DNA of 64,000 nt from DATEMU01 sp964414585 (GTDB taxonomy: Bacteria > Planctomycetota > Phycisphaerae > UBA1845 > UTPLA1), in NCBI GenBank assembly GCA_964414585.1, contig CAYPXR010000002.1:5516-69515 (forward strand). The letters are read 5' to 3'. The notes under the pieces were generated by a model. It had not been told where the DNA came from and ran no database searches. It saw only the letters and a program-made list of their open reading frames with translations. Position numbers and translations under genes: made by a program. Positions 38,523 to 46,894 of this stretch are shown one piece after another. Position 1 is the first letter of the stretch, and every line of letters begins with the position of its first letter.

Positions 38523-39226
38523 CGAATCAACCTCCCGACCAGATAATGCAGCGCGATGCGAAACGCGCCGCGCGAAGATTGCCCCTTGGCCAGCGAATAG
38601 TCCGTATACCGCACCGTCACGGGGACTTCCTGGTATCGCATCCCCGATCGCACGATCAGATCGATCAGCTCGCTCGCATGGGCCATCCCGTCGAGCGTGA
38701 TCTCAATTTGTTCGGCCGCGCGCCGCGAAAAACACCGCAGCCCGTTGTGCGTATCCGTGAGCCTGGCGCCGCTGGTCATCCTCGTGAACAAAACGCCGAG
38801 TTTGAGCGTCAATCGGCGCCCGGACGGGAGCCCATGGGCCTGCCCCAGAAATCGCGAGCCGAGCGCGACGTCCCACTCCCCGCTTGCAACCGGCGCGACA
38901 AGCGCGGCGATATCCTCCACGCAATGCTGGCCATCGGCATCGAACGTAACGATATACTTCGCACCGGCGCGAAGCGCGAATTCGATGCCCGTCTGGATCG
39001 CGGCCCCCTGCCCGCGGTTCAAGGTATGACGAAGGACAAATTTCGCGCCCCGCCGGGCCGCCGCCTGAGTCCCGTCGAGCGAACCGTCGTCCACCACGAT
39101 GACCTGGGGGTACGCCGCGCCGACCTCGCGGGCCACTTCTTCGATGCAGGTCTCTTCGTTAAAAGCCGGAATGACGACAAAGACCTCCTCGCGGAGACGA
39201 TGTATTGCGTTGTCGTCAGCAGCCAT
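38519..39226 (-). CDS. GT2 glycosyltransferase, dolichyl-phosphate-mannose-synthase-like
   Basis: 235 residues from the ATG at 39226. The GT-A fold is clear: FVVIPAFNEETCIEEV, VVDDGSLDGT, RGQGAAIQTGIEFAL, and FDADGQH as the DxD-type metal site. TDTHNGLRCFSRRA and the C-terminal VPVTVRYTDYSLAKGQSSRGAF are typical of polyprenyl-phosphate glycosyltransferases of the DPM1 type, which charge a lipid carrier with a sugar for GT-C enzymes. No TM hairpin is present; the partner DUF2304 protein may supply membrane binding. Several GT-C-like proteins in this window could use the product. Confidence 0.9.
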   Translation of the reverse strand: MAADDNAIHRLREEVFVVIPAFNEETCIEEVAREVGAAYPQVIVVDDGSLDGTQAAARRGAKFVLRHTLNRGQGAAIQTGIEFALRAGAKYIVTFDADGQHCVEDIAALVAPVASGEWDVALGSRFLGQAHGLPSGRRLTLKLGVLFTRMTSGARLTDTHNGLRCFSRRAAEQIEITLDGMAHASELIDLIVRSGMRYQEVPVTVRYTDYSLAKGQSSRGAFRIALHYLVGRLIR

Positions 39227-39265
39227 CGAATCGCCCTGCATCCTCAAAGACGTTGATCGGCCCAA

Positions 39266-39283
39266 CGCCGGGTTTTCCCGGCG
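39266..39283. other. Perfect hairpin in divergent promoter region
   Basis: CGCCGGG, TTTT loop, CCCGGCG. It lies between the starts of the divergent GT2 (39226) and TPR (39390) genes. It may be a regulator site or an RNA hairpin in the minus-strand leader. Confidence 0.4.
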
Positions 39284-39389
39284 ACTGATCCTAAACAATG
39301 CGACAATGAGAATCCACCAACGGCGCAGACCGAACCCTTCGTCGCACGCTACGCATTTCGTCAGGGAGGCCCTACCATAGAGTCGAACG

Positions 39390-41372
39390 ATGTCCCGAAA
39401 AAGAAAAAACAAACGGCACGAAACGGAGCTGACCTCCCTCCTGCCCGCGAGCGCTTCCACCCATGTCGGGATCGCCTGCCTCTTGCTTGCCGCCCTGACC
39501 GGTGTGGCCTACGCCAACAGCTTTCACGGCGTTTTTCTCATGGACGACGTGGTCTTCGTGGACGGCGAGGCGTTTCACTATTTCTGGCCGCCGTGGGACC
39601 TCTTGAAGGGTCCCCGACCGATCGTCGATCTCACGCTCGCGATGAACTACGCCATCAGCCGCCTGGAGCCCTGGAGCTACCACGCCTTCAATCTCGCCGT
39701 TCACATCCTCGCCGCGCTGACTCTTTTTGGGCTCGTGCGCCAAACCTTAATGCGCTGGAAAGACCGCCCCGCCGCGGCCGACCCGACCTCCATGGCCTTT
39801 ATCGCTGCGCTCATCTGGGCGGTCCACCCGCTCCAGACCCAGGCCGTCACCTACGTCATCCAGCGGAGCGAATCCATGATGGGCCTGTGTTACCTGCTCA
39901 CCCTTTACTGCATCTGCCGCTCGGACGGTTCCAGACGACAGGTCGCCTGGGGCGCGGCCGCGGTCGTCGCCTGCGCGCTCGGCATGGCCTGCAAAGCGGT
40001 CATGCTCACCGCCCCGCTGGTCGCACTGCTTTATGACCGGACGTTCTTGTCATCGACGTGGGGCGAAGTGTTTCGCAAACGATCGGGGCTCTACCTGGGC
40101 TTTTTCGCAACATGGTCCATCCTCGCGTTCACCGGCGTCGTTGGCGGAGTCATCGCCACATCACCGGACGCAAAATCCACCGTCGGATTCGGCGTCATGA
40201 AGTTTACGCCTTCGCAATACGCCATGACTCAACCCGGCGTCATACTCCACTATCTCCGCCTGGCGTTCTGGCCAAACCCGCTATGCCTCGATTACTACTG
40301 GCCCGCCGCGAAGGGCTTCACCCAGGTGGGACTGCCGCTCATCGGCATACTCCTCCTCGGTACGGCCACCGTCTGGGCATGGTTTCGACGGCCCGCGCTG
40401 GGGTTCCTCGGCGCGGCATTTTTCCTGATTCTCGCGCCGACCTCCAGCTTCATTCCCATTCAGGACGTCGCCGTCGAACATCGAATGTACCTCTCCCTGG
40501 CGGCGATCATTCTCCTCGTCGTCTTCGCCGCGCGGCGCCTCGTCTCCGCCAAAACGCCCGCCATTGTCCTCACGGCCGTCGTCGTCTTCGCACTGGGCTT
40601 CGCCACCTATCGGCGCAACCTGGTGTACGCCGATGTCGCCACCATGTGGAGGGACGTGATTGCGATAAACCCGAACAACGCCCGTGCACAGAACAATCTC
40701 GCCACCGAACTGATCAAGCGCGACGACGTCGACGAGGCCATGAAGCACCTGGACAAAACGCTGGAGGTCTTCCCAAACGCCGCAAAAGCCTATTACAACC
40801 GGGCCAGCGCCCTGGAGAAGAAGGGGCAGTACGAGGAAGTCGTCAAGCAGTATCGCGAATCCCTCCGGCTCGAACCCGGCGTCTGGGTGACGCACTACAA
40901 CATCGCGAACTGTCTCTATCGAAAACTGGGCCGCGCCGAAGAAGCTATTCCCGAGTACCGCGAGGCCCAGCGGCTGGCCCCCACCGAGCCGCAAAACTAC
41001 ATCATGCTCGGCGTCCTCTTCGACGAACAACATCGGCTCGATGAAGCCGCCGCCGAATATCGCCTGGGCATCGCCGCCGCCGGTCCACGGACCGATCCCA
41101 TCCAGGTCGCGCGCCTCCATTTCAATCTCGCCAATACCCTGTCAAAGCAGAATCAGACGGCCGAAGCGCTCGACGAGTACACCCAGGCCTTGAAATACAA
41201 CCCCCGGCACCATCAGGCACAATACGGCATCGGCGTGTCTCACATGGAACTCGGCGACAAGATCTCCGCCGTCGCGTCCTTTCGTGCCTCGCTGGCCATC
41301 GACCCCAACTACGGGCCGGCGAAGAAAGCCCTCGAAGACCTCGGATTGCCCGCGACTCCTGACGGTCATTGA
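39390..41372 (+). CDS. GT-C-like membrane protein with C-terminal TPR repeats
   Basis: 660 residues. Residues 1-410 carry about nine to ten TM segments. The loop after TM1 has FLMDDVVFVDGEAF with an acidic pair, as in GT-C mannosyltransferases, and later loops have IWAVHPLQTQAVTYVIQRSESMM and SSFIPIQDVAVEHRMYLSL. Residues 420-655 form about six TPR repeats (for example AKAYYNRASALEKKGQYEEVVKQY). This is the layout of TMTC-like O-mannosyltransferases and bacterial homologues. The likely donor is a polyprenyl-phosphate sugar; the acceptor is unknown. The gene diverges from the DPM1-like GT2 operon. Confidence 0.85.
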   Translation: MSRKRKNKRHETELTSLLPASASTHVGIACLLLAALTGVAYANSFHGVFLMDDVVFVDGEAFHYFWPPWDLLKGPRPIVDLTLAMNYAISRLEPWSYHAFNLAVHILAALTLFGLVRQTLMRWKDRPAAADPTSMAFIAALIWAVHPLQTQAVTYVIQRSESMMGLCYLLTLYCICRSDGSRRQVAWGAAAVVACALGMACKAVMLTAPLVALLYDRTFLSSTWGEVFRKRSGLYLGFFATWSILAFTGVVGGVIATSPDAKSTVGFGVMKFTPSQYAMTQPGVILHYLRLAFWPNPLCLDYYWPAAKGFTQVGLPLIGILLLGTATVWAWFRRPALGFLGAAFFLILAPTSSFIPIQDVAVEHRMYLSLAAIILLVVFAARRLVSAKTPAIVLTAVVVFALGFATYRRNLVYADVATMWRDVIAINPNNARAQNNLATELIKRDDVDEAMKHLDKTLEVFPNAAKAYYNRASALEKKGQYEEVVKQYRESLRLEPGVWVTHYNIANCLYRKLGRAEEAIPEYREAQRLAPTEPQNYIMLGVLFDEQHRLDEAAAEYRLGIAAAGPRTDPIQVARLHFNLANTLSKQNQTAEALDEYTQALKYNPRHHQAQYGIGVSHMELGDKISAVASFRASLAIDPNYGPAKKALEDLGLPATPDGH

Positions 41373-41402
41373 AATCAATTTCTCGCCGATTACATTGCGA
41401 GC

Positions 41403-42407
41403 GTGGAGTCCGATCTCGTCACTTTAGTCATCCCCGGCCGCAACGCGGAGCGAACCGTCCGTTCCTGTCTGGACGACGTCGTTTCAATTCTGAAGAGCGA
41501 CAACTCCCGCCTCGCCGAAATCATCTTCGTCAACGACGGCTCAACCGACCGCACCGCCGACATCGCCGCGACCTACCCCGTCCGCTGCCTCACCGGCCCC
41601 GGCGGAGGCCCCGGCGCGGCCCGCAACATCGGCTGGCGGGCAGCGACCCATCCGCTCGTCTGGTTCATCGACTCCGACTGCGTCGCCCAGCCCGACGCTT
41701 TGGCCCTTCTGTTGCCGCACCTGAACGACCCGCGCGTCGGCGGCGTCGGCGGAAGCTACGGCAACATGTCGCCCGATTCCCTGTTGGCCTGTTTGATCCA
41801 CGAAGAGATCGTGCAACGCCACCGCGCCATGCCGTCCGAAGTCAACTTTCTCGGCGGCTTCAACGTCCTCTATCGCAAAAAAGTTCTCGAAGACGTCGGC
41901 GGCTTCGACGAACGTCTTTTCAATGGCCCCGGCTCACCCGGGGCGGAGGACGCCGAGCTTTCCTATCGCGTCCACGAGGCCGGTCACATCCTCCGCTTCG
42001 AGCCGCGCAGCATCGTCCGCCACTACCACCCGACCCGCCTCCTTCGCTATCTCCGCACGCAGCGTCATCACGGCTATTGGCGGGTCTCCCTGCACATGCG
42101 CCACCGCTGGAAGGCCGTCGGCGACGCCTACAGCGACCTCCTCGATCACACCCAACCGGCGCTCGCGATGCTCACGCTGGCCTCCCTCTTTTTCCTCCTC
42201 GTCCCCGGTCTCAACCGCCTCCCGCATCTGCTGGCGGCAATCCTGCTACTGGCCCAACTGCCGCGCACGTTCCGAATGATTGAAGCGACCGGTCAATGGC
42301 GCTACCTCGCCTTCATCCCCCTCGGCTTCATCCGCGCCTTCTGGCGTGGAATCGGCATGATCCATGGCGTGCTCAGTGTTTTTTTCACCCCTCGAGAATC
42401 GGAATAA
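41403..42407 (+). CDS. GT2 glycosyltransferase with C-terminal TM segments
   Basis: 334 residues from a GTG at 41403. GT-A motifs: LVIPGRNAERTVRSCL, IFVNDGSTDRTADIAA, GPGAARNIGWRAA, WFIDSDCVA (DxD-like) and the acceptor-side GPGSPGAEDAELSYRVHEAG (ED/E base). Two hydrophobic segments follow near residues 257-275 and 278-290. Such enzymes add sugars to lipid-linked intermediates. It lies 30 bp after the TPR membrane gene on the same strand, probably one operon. Confidence 0.9.
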   Translation: MESDLVTLVIPGRNAERTVRSCLDDVVSILKSDNSRLAEIIFVNDGSTDRTADIAATYPVRCLTGPGGGPGAARNIGWRAATHPLVWFIDSDCVAQPDALALLLPHLNDPRVGGVGGSYGNMSPDSLLACLIHEEIVQRHRAMPSEVNFLGGFNVLYRKKVLEDVGGFDERLFNGPGSPGAEDAELSYRVHEAGHILRFEPRSIVRHYHPTRLLRYLRTQRHHGYWRVSLHMRHRWKAVGDAYSDLLDHTQPALAMLTLASLFFLLVPGLNRLPHLLAAILLLAQLPRTFRMIEATGQWRYLAFIPLGFIRAFWRGIGMIHGVLSVFFTPRESE

Positions 42408-42907
42408 ATAAGCGGCTGTCCCTAGTTACCTGATTTTTTCTTCTGTCCCGGAGTGACACCGCTAGAGCGAGTCGCAGAGTCGCCGTGGAGAAAATCCTTT
42501 CGCTCCCCCCTCTCGGGAATCCCCCAATCACATTGGACCCGAACGCCCCTTCGGCCGGTCTTCAGCCGGCCCGCTTTTGCCACCCATTTGAGTGGGTGGG
42601 CTACCAACCTGCACAAACAAACTGAGCCGACTTCAGCCGGACTTTCCCTTGCTGCACGCCGCGGCAAAAATGAAAAGCAATGAGCTGTGTCCTTCTTTTT
42701 CTGACTGTTCGATCTTGACCACGTCGCCACAAGATAGGCTGCATAAATCATTGTGGATGTGCACTTAGCTGCAACCATTTGAAAAACTGGCTTTTCATCG
42801 CGACAATGTTGCTCCAAACACCGCAAACGAGTAAAACACACACCGGCGGTGAGCGAGACCCCTGCACACCGATGATCTGAACGCCATTGCTTCCATGAGG
42901 CCTGCAA
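42408..42907. other. Repeat-bearing intergenic region left of the AT-rich gene
   Basis: 500 bp without a gene. It holds two hairpins (42553-42571 and 42580-42599) and two copies of TTCAGCCGG. Near 42410-42440 there is a GCTGTCCCTAG/TGTCCC segment reminiscent of transposon or REP ends. The GC content falls toward the right. Confidence 0.55.
42553..42599. repeat. Paired palindromic (REP-like) hairpins
   Basis: GGCCGG/CCGGCC at 42553-42571 with a 7-nt loop, then CCACCCA/TGGGTGG at 42580-42599 with a TTTGAG loop. TTCAGCCGG recurs about 70 bp downstream. The spacing and palindromes suggest a genome-wide repeat family. Confidence 0.6.
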
Positions 42908-44383
42908 ATGCCACCACGAAATAAAATCCGAGCGGCAAAAAAGAAAACGACAACGACGCGTCAACCAAGCTCGCAAATCGGTTTTTCCCTCTTTAGAACT
43001 TGGAGCATTCTTCCGCGCTTGGGAAAGCTCTTTTGGATCCTCGGTTCTCTAATAATCGCGGTCTCTCTCGTAGAAATCGGCGAGTGGATCGTACGTGAAC
43101 ATCCGGAGTTCAAAGCAGCTATGGAAGTCTGTAGAATGATGGCTGCGGGCGTCATCGCGCATGTTGTAGTCCTTCCTTTTGCGTTCCGCGATATTCGGTC
43201 ACAGCTTGAAACGCAGCATAAGCCATTGCTGGAGAAAGTCGACAAGGTGTCCTCGGAAGTACTCAGCATTCGGCATCTTGAAGAGTGTGGAGTTACCGCC
43301 ATTCATCTCGACCGCCCCGATGTGATCCATCGAATCAAGAGTGAAATATCAAGGGAAAACGAAAAGGTATGGTTACTAGGTGCAACGCTCGGCAAAGATA
43401 TCAAGCTTGATTCTTATATCAAATTGCTCGCCGACAAGAAAGAAAAAAATGATTCCTTGGATTTGCGGATACTACTGTCCGACCCGCTTCGCAGTCCGAC
43501 ATTGTTTCGTATGCTTCTCGAGGAACAGCCCGAACTTGCCCGCGGCTATTTAGCATCATATTACGAGCGACGCAACGCTAGTACATCACCTAGCTTCTTG
43601 TCGGAATTTGCAAACGTCTTCCACGCGATTCAAAGCAATCCATTACTGCATGAATCCATCAAATTTTATGCGCATCTTTGCTCGGCCTGGATCGTTCGGG
43701 CAGGCCCGGTAATCTATTATGAACCCTGCTTCATTCCAAGGCTGATGGAAGACGGGAAAAACATCGGTTTCGGACCGATATTTAGGGTTGAGCAAGGACC
43801 AGATGCAAGATTTTTTGCTGCATTGGAGACGCACTTTACAAAACTCTGGAATACATCTACTGCCACGCCACTGTCGATGAGCTTACGTTGGAATCGAAAA
43901 GACGAAAATCTCACTAAGATATTCGACGCAAGAAAAAACTGGTTTGCTACGGTAGCTGATTATCATCCGACACATCCAAATACTCCGCGAATTGCTTACC
44001 GTGAACGATGCGAGACCGCTGGTTCAATGTATGAAATTGGATTTACTATTAATCAAGAGAAGGTGTCGTTTAAGGCAACTTTGCAAGACTACACGGAGTG
44101 CAGCTTAGGATTGCGTACACAGAATAAAAATGAACTTCACACTCAGCTAATGCAACTCTTAGCTGATACTGAAGGGAAAAAAAAAGGATCTAACACTCGC
44201 CCCCGTGTTGAAATTGCGCCGGTTGAAGATGGCGCCCATGAAGTGGGCAAGGCGGTTATTCCGAAAAACGGCTCGCTGCAATTGATCCGCGTGCAGGCAG
44301 ACGACGGGAGCTTATCGATCGCTTTGATAAATCAGGCGAAATGGAAAAGAATGCAGGAAGTGAGTCTCCGTCGCTCTCAATGA
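42908..44383 (+). CDS. AT-richer two-TM protein with a possible PLD-like domain
   Basis: 491 residues. The basic N-terminus (1-40) is followed by TM segments at about 39-58 and 76-93, a short coil (97-125), then a soluble domain. In it VWLLGATLGKD (154-164), SLDLRILLSDP (183-193), a far WIVRAGPVIYYEP (261-273) and FFAALETHFTKLWN (302-315) follow the order seen in PLD-like/DUF5919-type domains (strand, RILLxDP, second half, hFxxLW). No HKD motif is visible, so activity is doubtful. The C-terminal 170 residues are unassigned. GC content is visibly lower than its neighbours (about mid-40s by eye, against low 60s). GAGG precedes the ATG. Similar two-TM plus PLD-like layouts occur in defence and conflict effectors; that role is inference. 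Confidence 0.7.
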   Translation: MPPRNKIRAAKKKTTTTRQPSSQIGFSLFRTWSILPRLGKLFWILGSLIIAVSLVEIGEWIVREHPEFKAAMEVCRMMAAGVIAHVVVLPFAFRDIRSQLETQHKPLLEKVDKVSSEVLSIRHLEECGVTAIHLDRPDVIHRIKSEISRENEKVWLLGATLGKDIKLDSYIKLLADKKEKNDSLDLRILLSDPLRSPTLFRMLLEEQPELARGYLASYYERRNASTSPSFLSEFANVFHAIQSNPLLHESIKFYAHLCSAWIVRAGPVIYYEPCFIPRLMEDGKNIGFGPIFRVEQGPDARFFAALETHFTKLWNTSTATPLSMSLRWNRKDENLTKIFDARKNWFATVADYHPTHPNTPRIAYRERCETAGSMYEIGFTINQEKVSFKATLQDYTECSLGLRTQNKNELHTQLMQLLADTEGKKKGSNTRPRVEIAPVEDGAHEVGKAVIPKNGSLQLIRVQADDGSLSIALINQAKWKRMQEVSLRRSQ

Positions 44384-44639
44384 GCCAGACAAATCGGAAC
44401 AACCGCCCATTTCCGCTCATCCATTTTCCAATCCGTAGGCAATTCTAGGGCTCGCCCGGGGGCACGAGGGGGACACTCTACTTTTCAACCTCGTTTGAAA
44501 CATCTGGGACGGCCGTCACGCCGCGAGCGGCGAAATTGAATAGTCGCCCGGCCGCACCCCGCGCAATAAAAAAATTTCCTCAACCACGCCCCCAACCCTA
44601 TTCCCCGCCCCGGTCGTTACTTGTTGCCCCCGCTCCCCT

Positions 44640-44671
44640 TAATCCCTCAATCCCTTAGTCCCTCAATCCCT
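44640..44671. repeat. Four-unit octamer array, intergenic
   Basis: Four tandem units of YARTCCCT, with the first base T, C, T, C. It lies in the non-coding region after the AT-rich gene. Confidence 0.9.
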
Positions 44672-44905
44672 CGCCAACAGGGAGCGCTGAGCAAGCTTCC
44701 TGTGTGGGGCAGCGTCGAGCAAAGCGAGACCTGCCGCATGGACTCAGCGCGCCGAGGAGACCCGACATGAATTTCAGGTCGAAGATCGGCCGTGGCGGAA
44801 AATTCAGCCAATTTCAACCCCTCTTGGGCCCGCCGTTGCGCTTAAGTGCGGTTAATTGCGCAAAAAAAGAATCGGAAGGGCCGCCGCCGCATATCTTGCA
44901 CGCCC

Positions 44906-45002
44906 CCGTGCCGGAGTTTAGTCGCCGCGTCCGAAGGACTCGCCGAGGCGAGGCGAGGCGACTGCCTCCGTGCCGGAGTTTAGTCGCCGCGGCGACTGCC
45001 TC
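44906..45002. repeat. Duplicated 24-bp block with nested palindrome
   Basis: The block at 44906-44929 is repeated exactly at 44968-44991. The second copy is flanked on both sides by GGCGACTGCCTC (44957-44968 and 44991-45002) and ends in the perfect palindrome AGTCGCCGCGGCGACT at 44982-44997. Confidence 0.85.
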
Positions 45003-45064
45003 TGTGGTTCATCCTTTGAATTCCGCACGGACCTCTGTCGCCCCTTATACTCGCCCCCTCGTAA

Positions 45065-46894
45065 ATGTACCTCTCTCTCCTATTCTGGCTCGCCCTCGCC
45101 CTGCCCGGTTACGCCGTCGTCCGCCGATTCTGGCCCGACGACCTCAAGGCCGGTCTGCTCGGCACGATCTCCGTCTCCTATTTCACCTCCCTCGCCCTCC
45201 TCTCGCCGGTCTCGATCCTCTGCTACATCAGCCGCGCGCCGCTGGCTGTCTTTTCCTTTGCCTGCATCCTGGCCGTCGCCGTCGCCGCCATCGATGTCAC
45301 ACGACAAAAAGCCTGGCGTCCGCTCGGCTCGCTCCTCATCGCCGCCCTCGGCGTCGAACTGCTCATCGTCATCCTCGACATGGCTCTCGGCGCGCGCAAC
45401 GGTTCCTTCATCAGCGGCGACGCGAGGATTCATCTCGCCCGCATTCGCTTCCTCATCGACCACGGATTCTCCAACGACGACCCCTCCGTCGCCGTCCGTT
45501 ATTTCTTCCCGATCTATCACACCAACCTGCTGCACGCCCTCTTCGCCGCTTGTTGCCAGATCACCCGGCAGGATCACTTCGGCGTCTGGTTCGTCAGCCT
45601 CGCCTGGGCCAAGCTTCTGATCACCTCCGGTCTCTACTATCTCGCCTGGACCGTCTTCGATCGCCAGTGGCCCGCCTGGATCGCCGCGATGTTCGCCATC
45701 GGTCATCGCGGGCCGGTCGATTTCCTGATCTATCCCAATCAGCTCTCGCCCTACTGGCTGGTTCCGCTGGCCCTGGCCTTCGCGCTCACGGCGTGCCGAT
45801 CCTCGGTGCGCTGGCGCGACGCGATCCGCCTGGGTGCGCTATCGCTCATCCTCGGACAAGTGCATTCACTGTACGGGGTCTTCGCCGCGATCATGACCGG
45901 GCCGATGCTCGCCGGCGCCGCCCTCCACGCCGTTATCCGGGGGAGTCGTTCCATGGCGATTCAACAAACCATCTGCGCGGCCGCGCTCTCCGCGGGCATT
46001 CCCTTCATCCTCATTTCGAGATCCGGCAGCGTCGTCTCCACGACCTCCGAACCGCCGGCCGTGCGCGCGGACAAAGACCTCGCGGATAATTTCACGCCAT
46101 TGGCTGGATCGCGATGGATGCGCAAGCCCGAAAGCGCGGCCGACCTCTTCGGCGGCGGATCCTGGGCGATGATGGCGATGGGCGCCTGTCTTTTGGCGGC
46201 GATGTTCGACCGCCGCCGTGTGGAAGTGCTCAAGCTGCTGGTCGCCCCGGCGGTCGCCGCGGCGGTGCTCTACACGCCGGCGATCTGCACATTCATGCTG
46301 CGCCACGCGCAGGAAGCGTGGATACTGCTGCGAATCGACTTTGTCTTCCAGGTCATCCTGATCGTGCTGGGCGTTCCCGCGCTCGCCGCCTTCATCGAGC
46401 CCAGGATTCAATTTCGGTTCGTCCGTTCGTTGATCAGCATCGCCGCGCTATTCGCGGCCCTGCCGTTTTCCAATTACGGCGAACCCTGGACCTGGCAAAA
46501 GACGCTGGCCCGGGCGCAGTCGCCCAGGGACGTTCGCATGGTCAATGTCGACGGCTATCGCCGAATCATGAACTTCCTGCGCGAGCATGCCGAACCGGGC
46601 AGCGTGATCCTGACCTCCCTGAAAGACGGCCTCGACCTCGTCATGATGACGGATTGTCATGTCGTCGCGCCCGTCAGCGCCGCCAACGGCGTGCCCGACT
46701 GGGACCAGCGCAAAAAGGACATCGCCCTGCTGCTCAGCGCGGATTTGCCGTGGGAAGAGCGACGGTCCTTGCTCCGGCAATACCACGTCAAATATTTCCT
46801 TCCCGTCGAGCCCCCGGTGGAATGGGTGCGCGGCCACGTCGTTCGCCATTGGGAATTCAAGCCCTTCGTGCTCATGGAACTGAACACAAACTGA
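45065..46894 (+). CDS. Large polytopic membrane protein, GT-C-like
   Basis: 609 residues with about twelve TM segments in residues 1-450 and a soluble C-terminal part (460-609). SGDARIHLARIRFLIDHG (about 114-131) places an acidic/His loop after early TMs, and VRYFFPIYHTNLLHALFAA and QVHSLYGVFAAIM follow, a loose GT-C pattern. The soluble part has RIMNFLREHAEPGSVILT and VKYFLPVEPPVEWVRG, as in arabinosyl- or mannosyl-type membrane transferases. A specific function cannot be named. The stop at 46894 directly abuts the convergent lipoprotein gene. Confidence 0.72.
   Translation: MYLSLLFWLALALPGYAVVRRFWPDDLKAGLLGTISVSYFTSLALLSPVSILCYISRAPLAVFSFACILAVAVAAIDVTRQKAWRPLGSLLIAALGVELLIVILDMALGARNGSFISGDARIHLARIRFLIDHGFSNDDPSVAVRYFFPIYHTNLLHALFAACCQITRQDHFGVWFVSLAWAKLLITSGLYYLAWTVFDRQWPAWIAAMFAIGHRGPVDFLIYPNQLSPYWLVPLALAFALTACRSSVRWRDAIRLGALSLILGQVHSLYGVFAAIMTGPMLAGAALHAVIRGSRSMAIQQTICAAALSAGIPFILISRSGSVVSTTSEPPAVRADKDLADNFTPLAGSRWMRKPESAADLFGGGSWAMMAMGACLLAAMFDRRRVEVLKLLVAPAVAAAVLYTPAICTFMLRHAQEAWILLRIDFVFQVILIVLGVPALAAFIEPRIQFRFVRSLISIAALFAALPFSNYGEPWTWQKTLARAQSPRDVRMVNVDGYRRIMNFLREHAEPGSVILTSLKDGLDLVMMTDCHVVAPVSAANGVPDWDQRKKDIALLLSADLPWEERRSLLRQYHVKYFLPVEPPVEWVRGHVVRHWEFKPFVLMELNTN

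Larger units (their letters stand above)
44384..45064. other. Repeat-rich intergenic region right of the AT-rich gene
   Basis: About 680 bp. It holds the octamer array (44640-44671) and a duplicated 24-bp block with a perfect 16-bp palindrome (44906-45002). A GGCGA pentamer run lies near 44948-44960. A long Arg/Pro-rich plus frame starting at 44704 is a shadow. No gene recognised. Confidence 0.55.

Noticed and set aside
42408..45064. Insertion sequence around the AT-rich gene
   Set aside because: No transposase gene or clear terminal inverted repeats were found; only short REP-like hairpins and a weak end-like motif near 42410.
44704..46089. 461-residue Arg/Pro-rich plus-strand frame
   Set aside because: It begins in repeat-rich spacer and then runs out of frame through the GT-C-like gene; its composition is that of a shadow.
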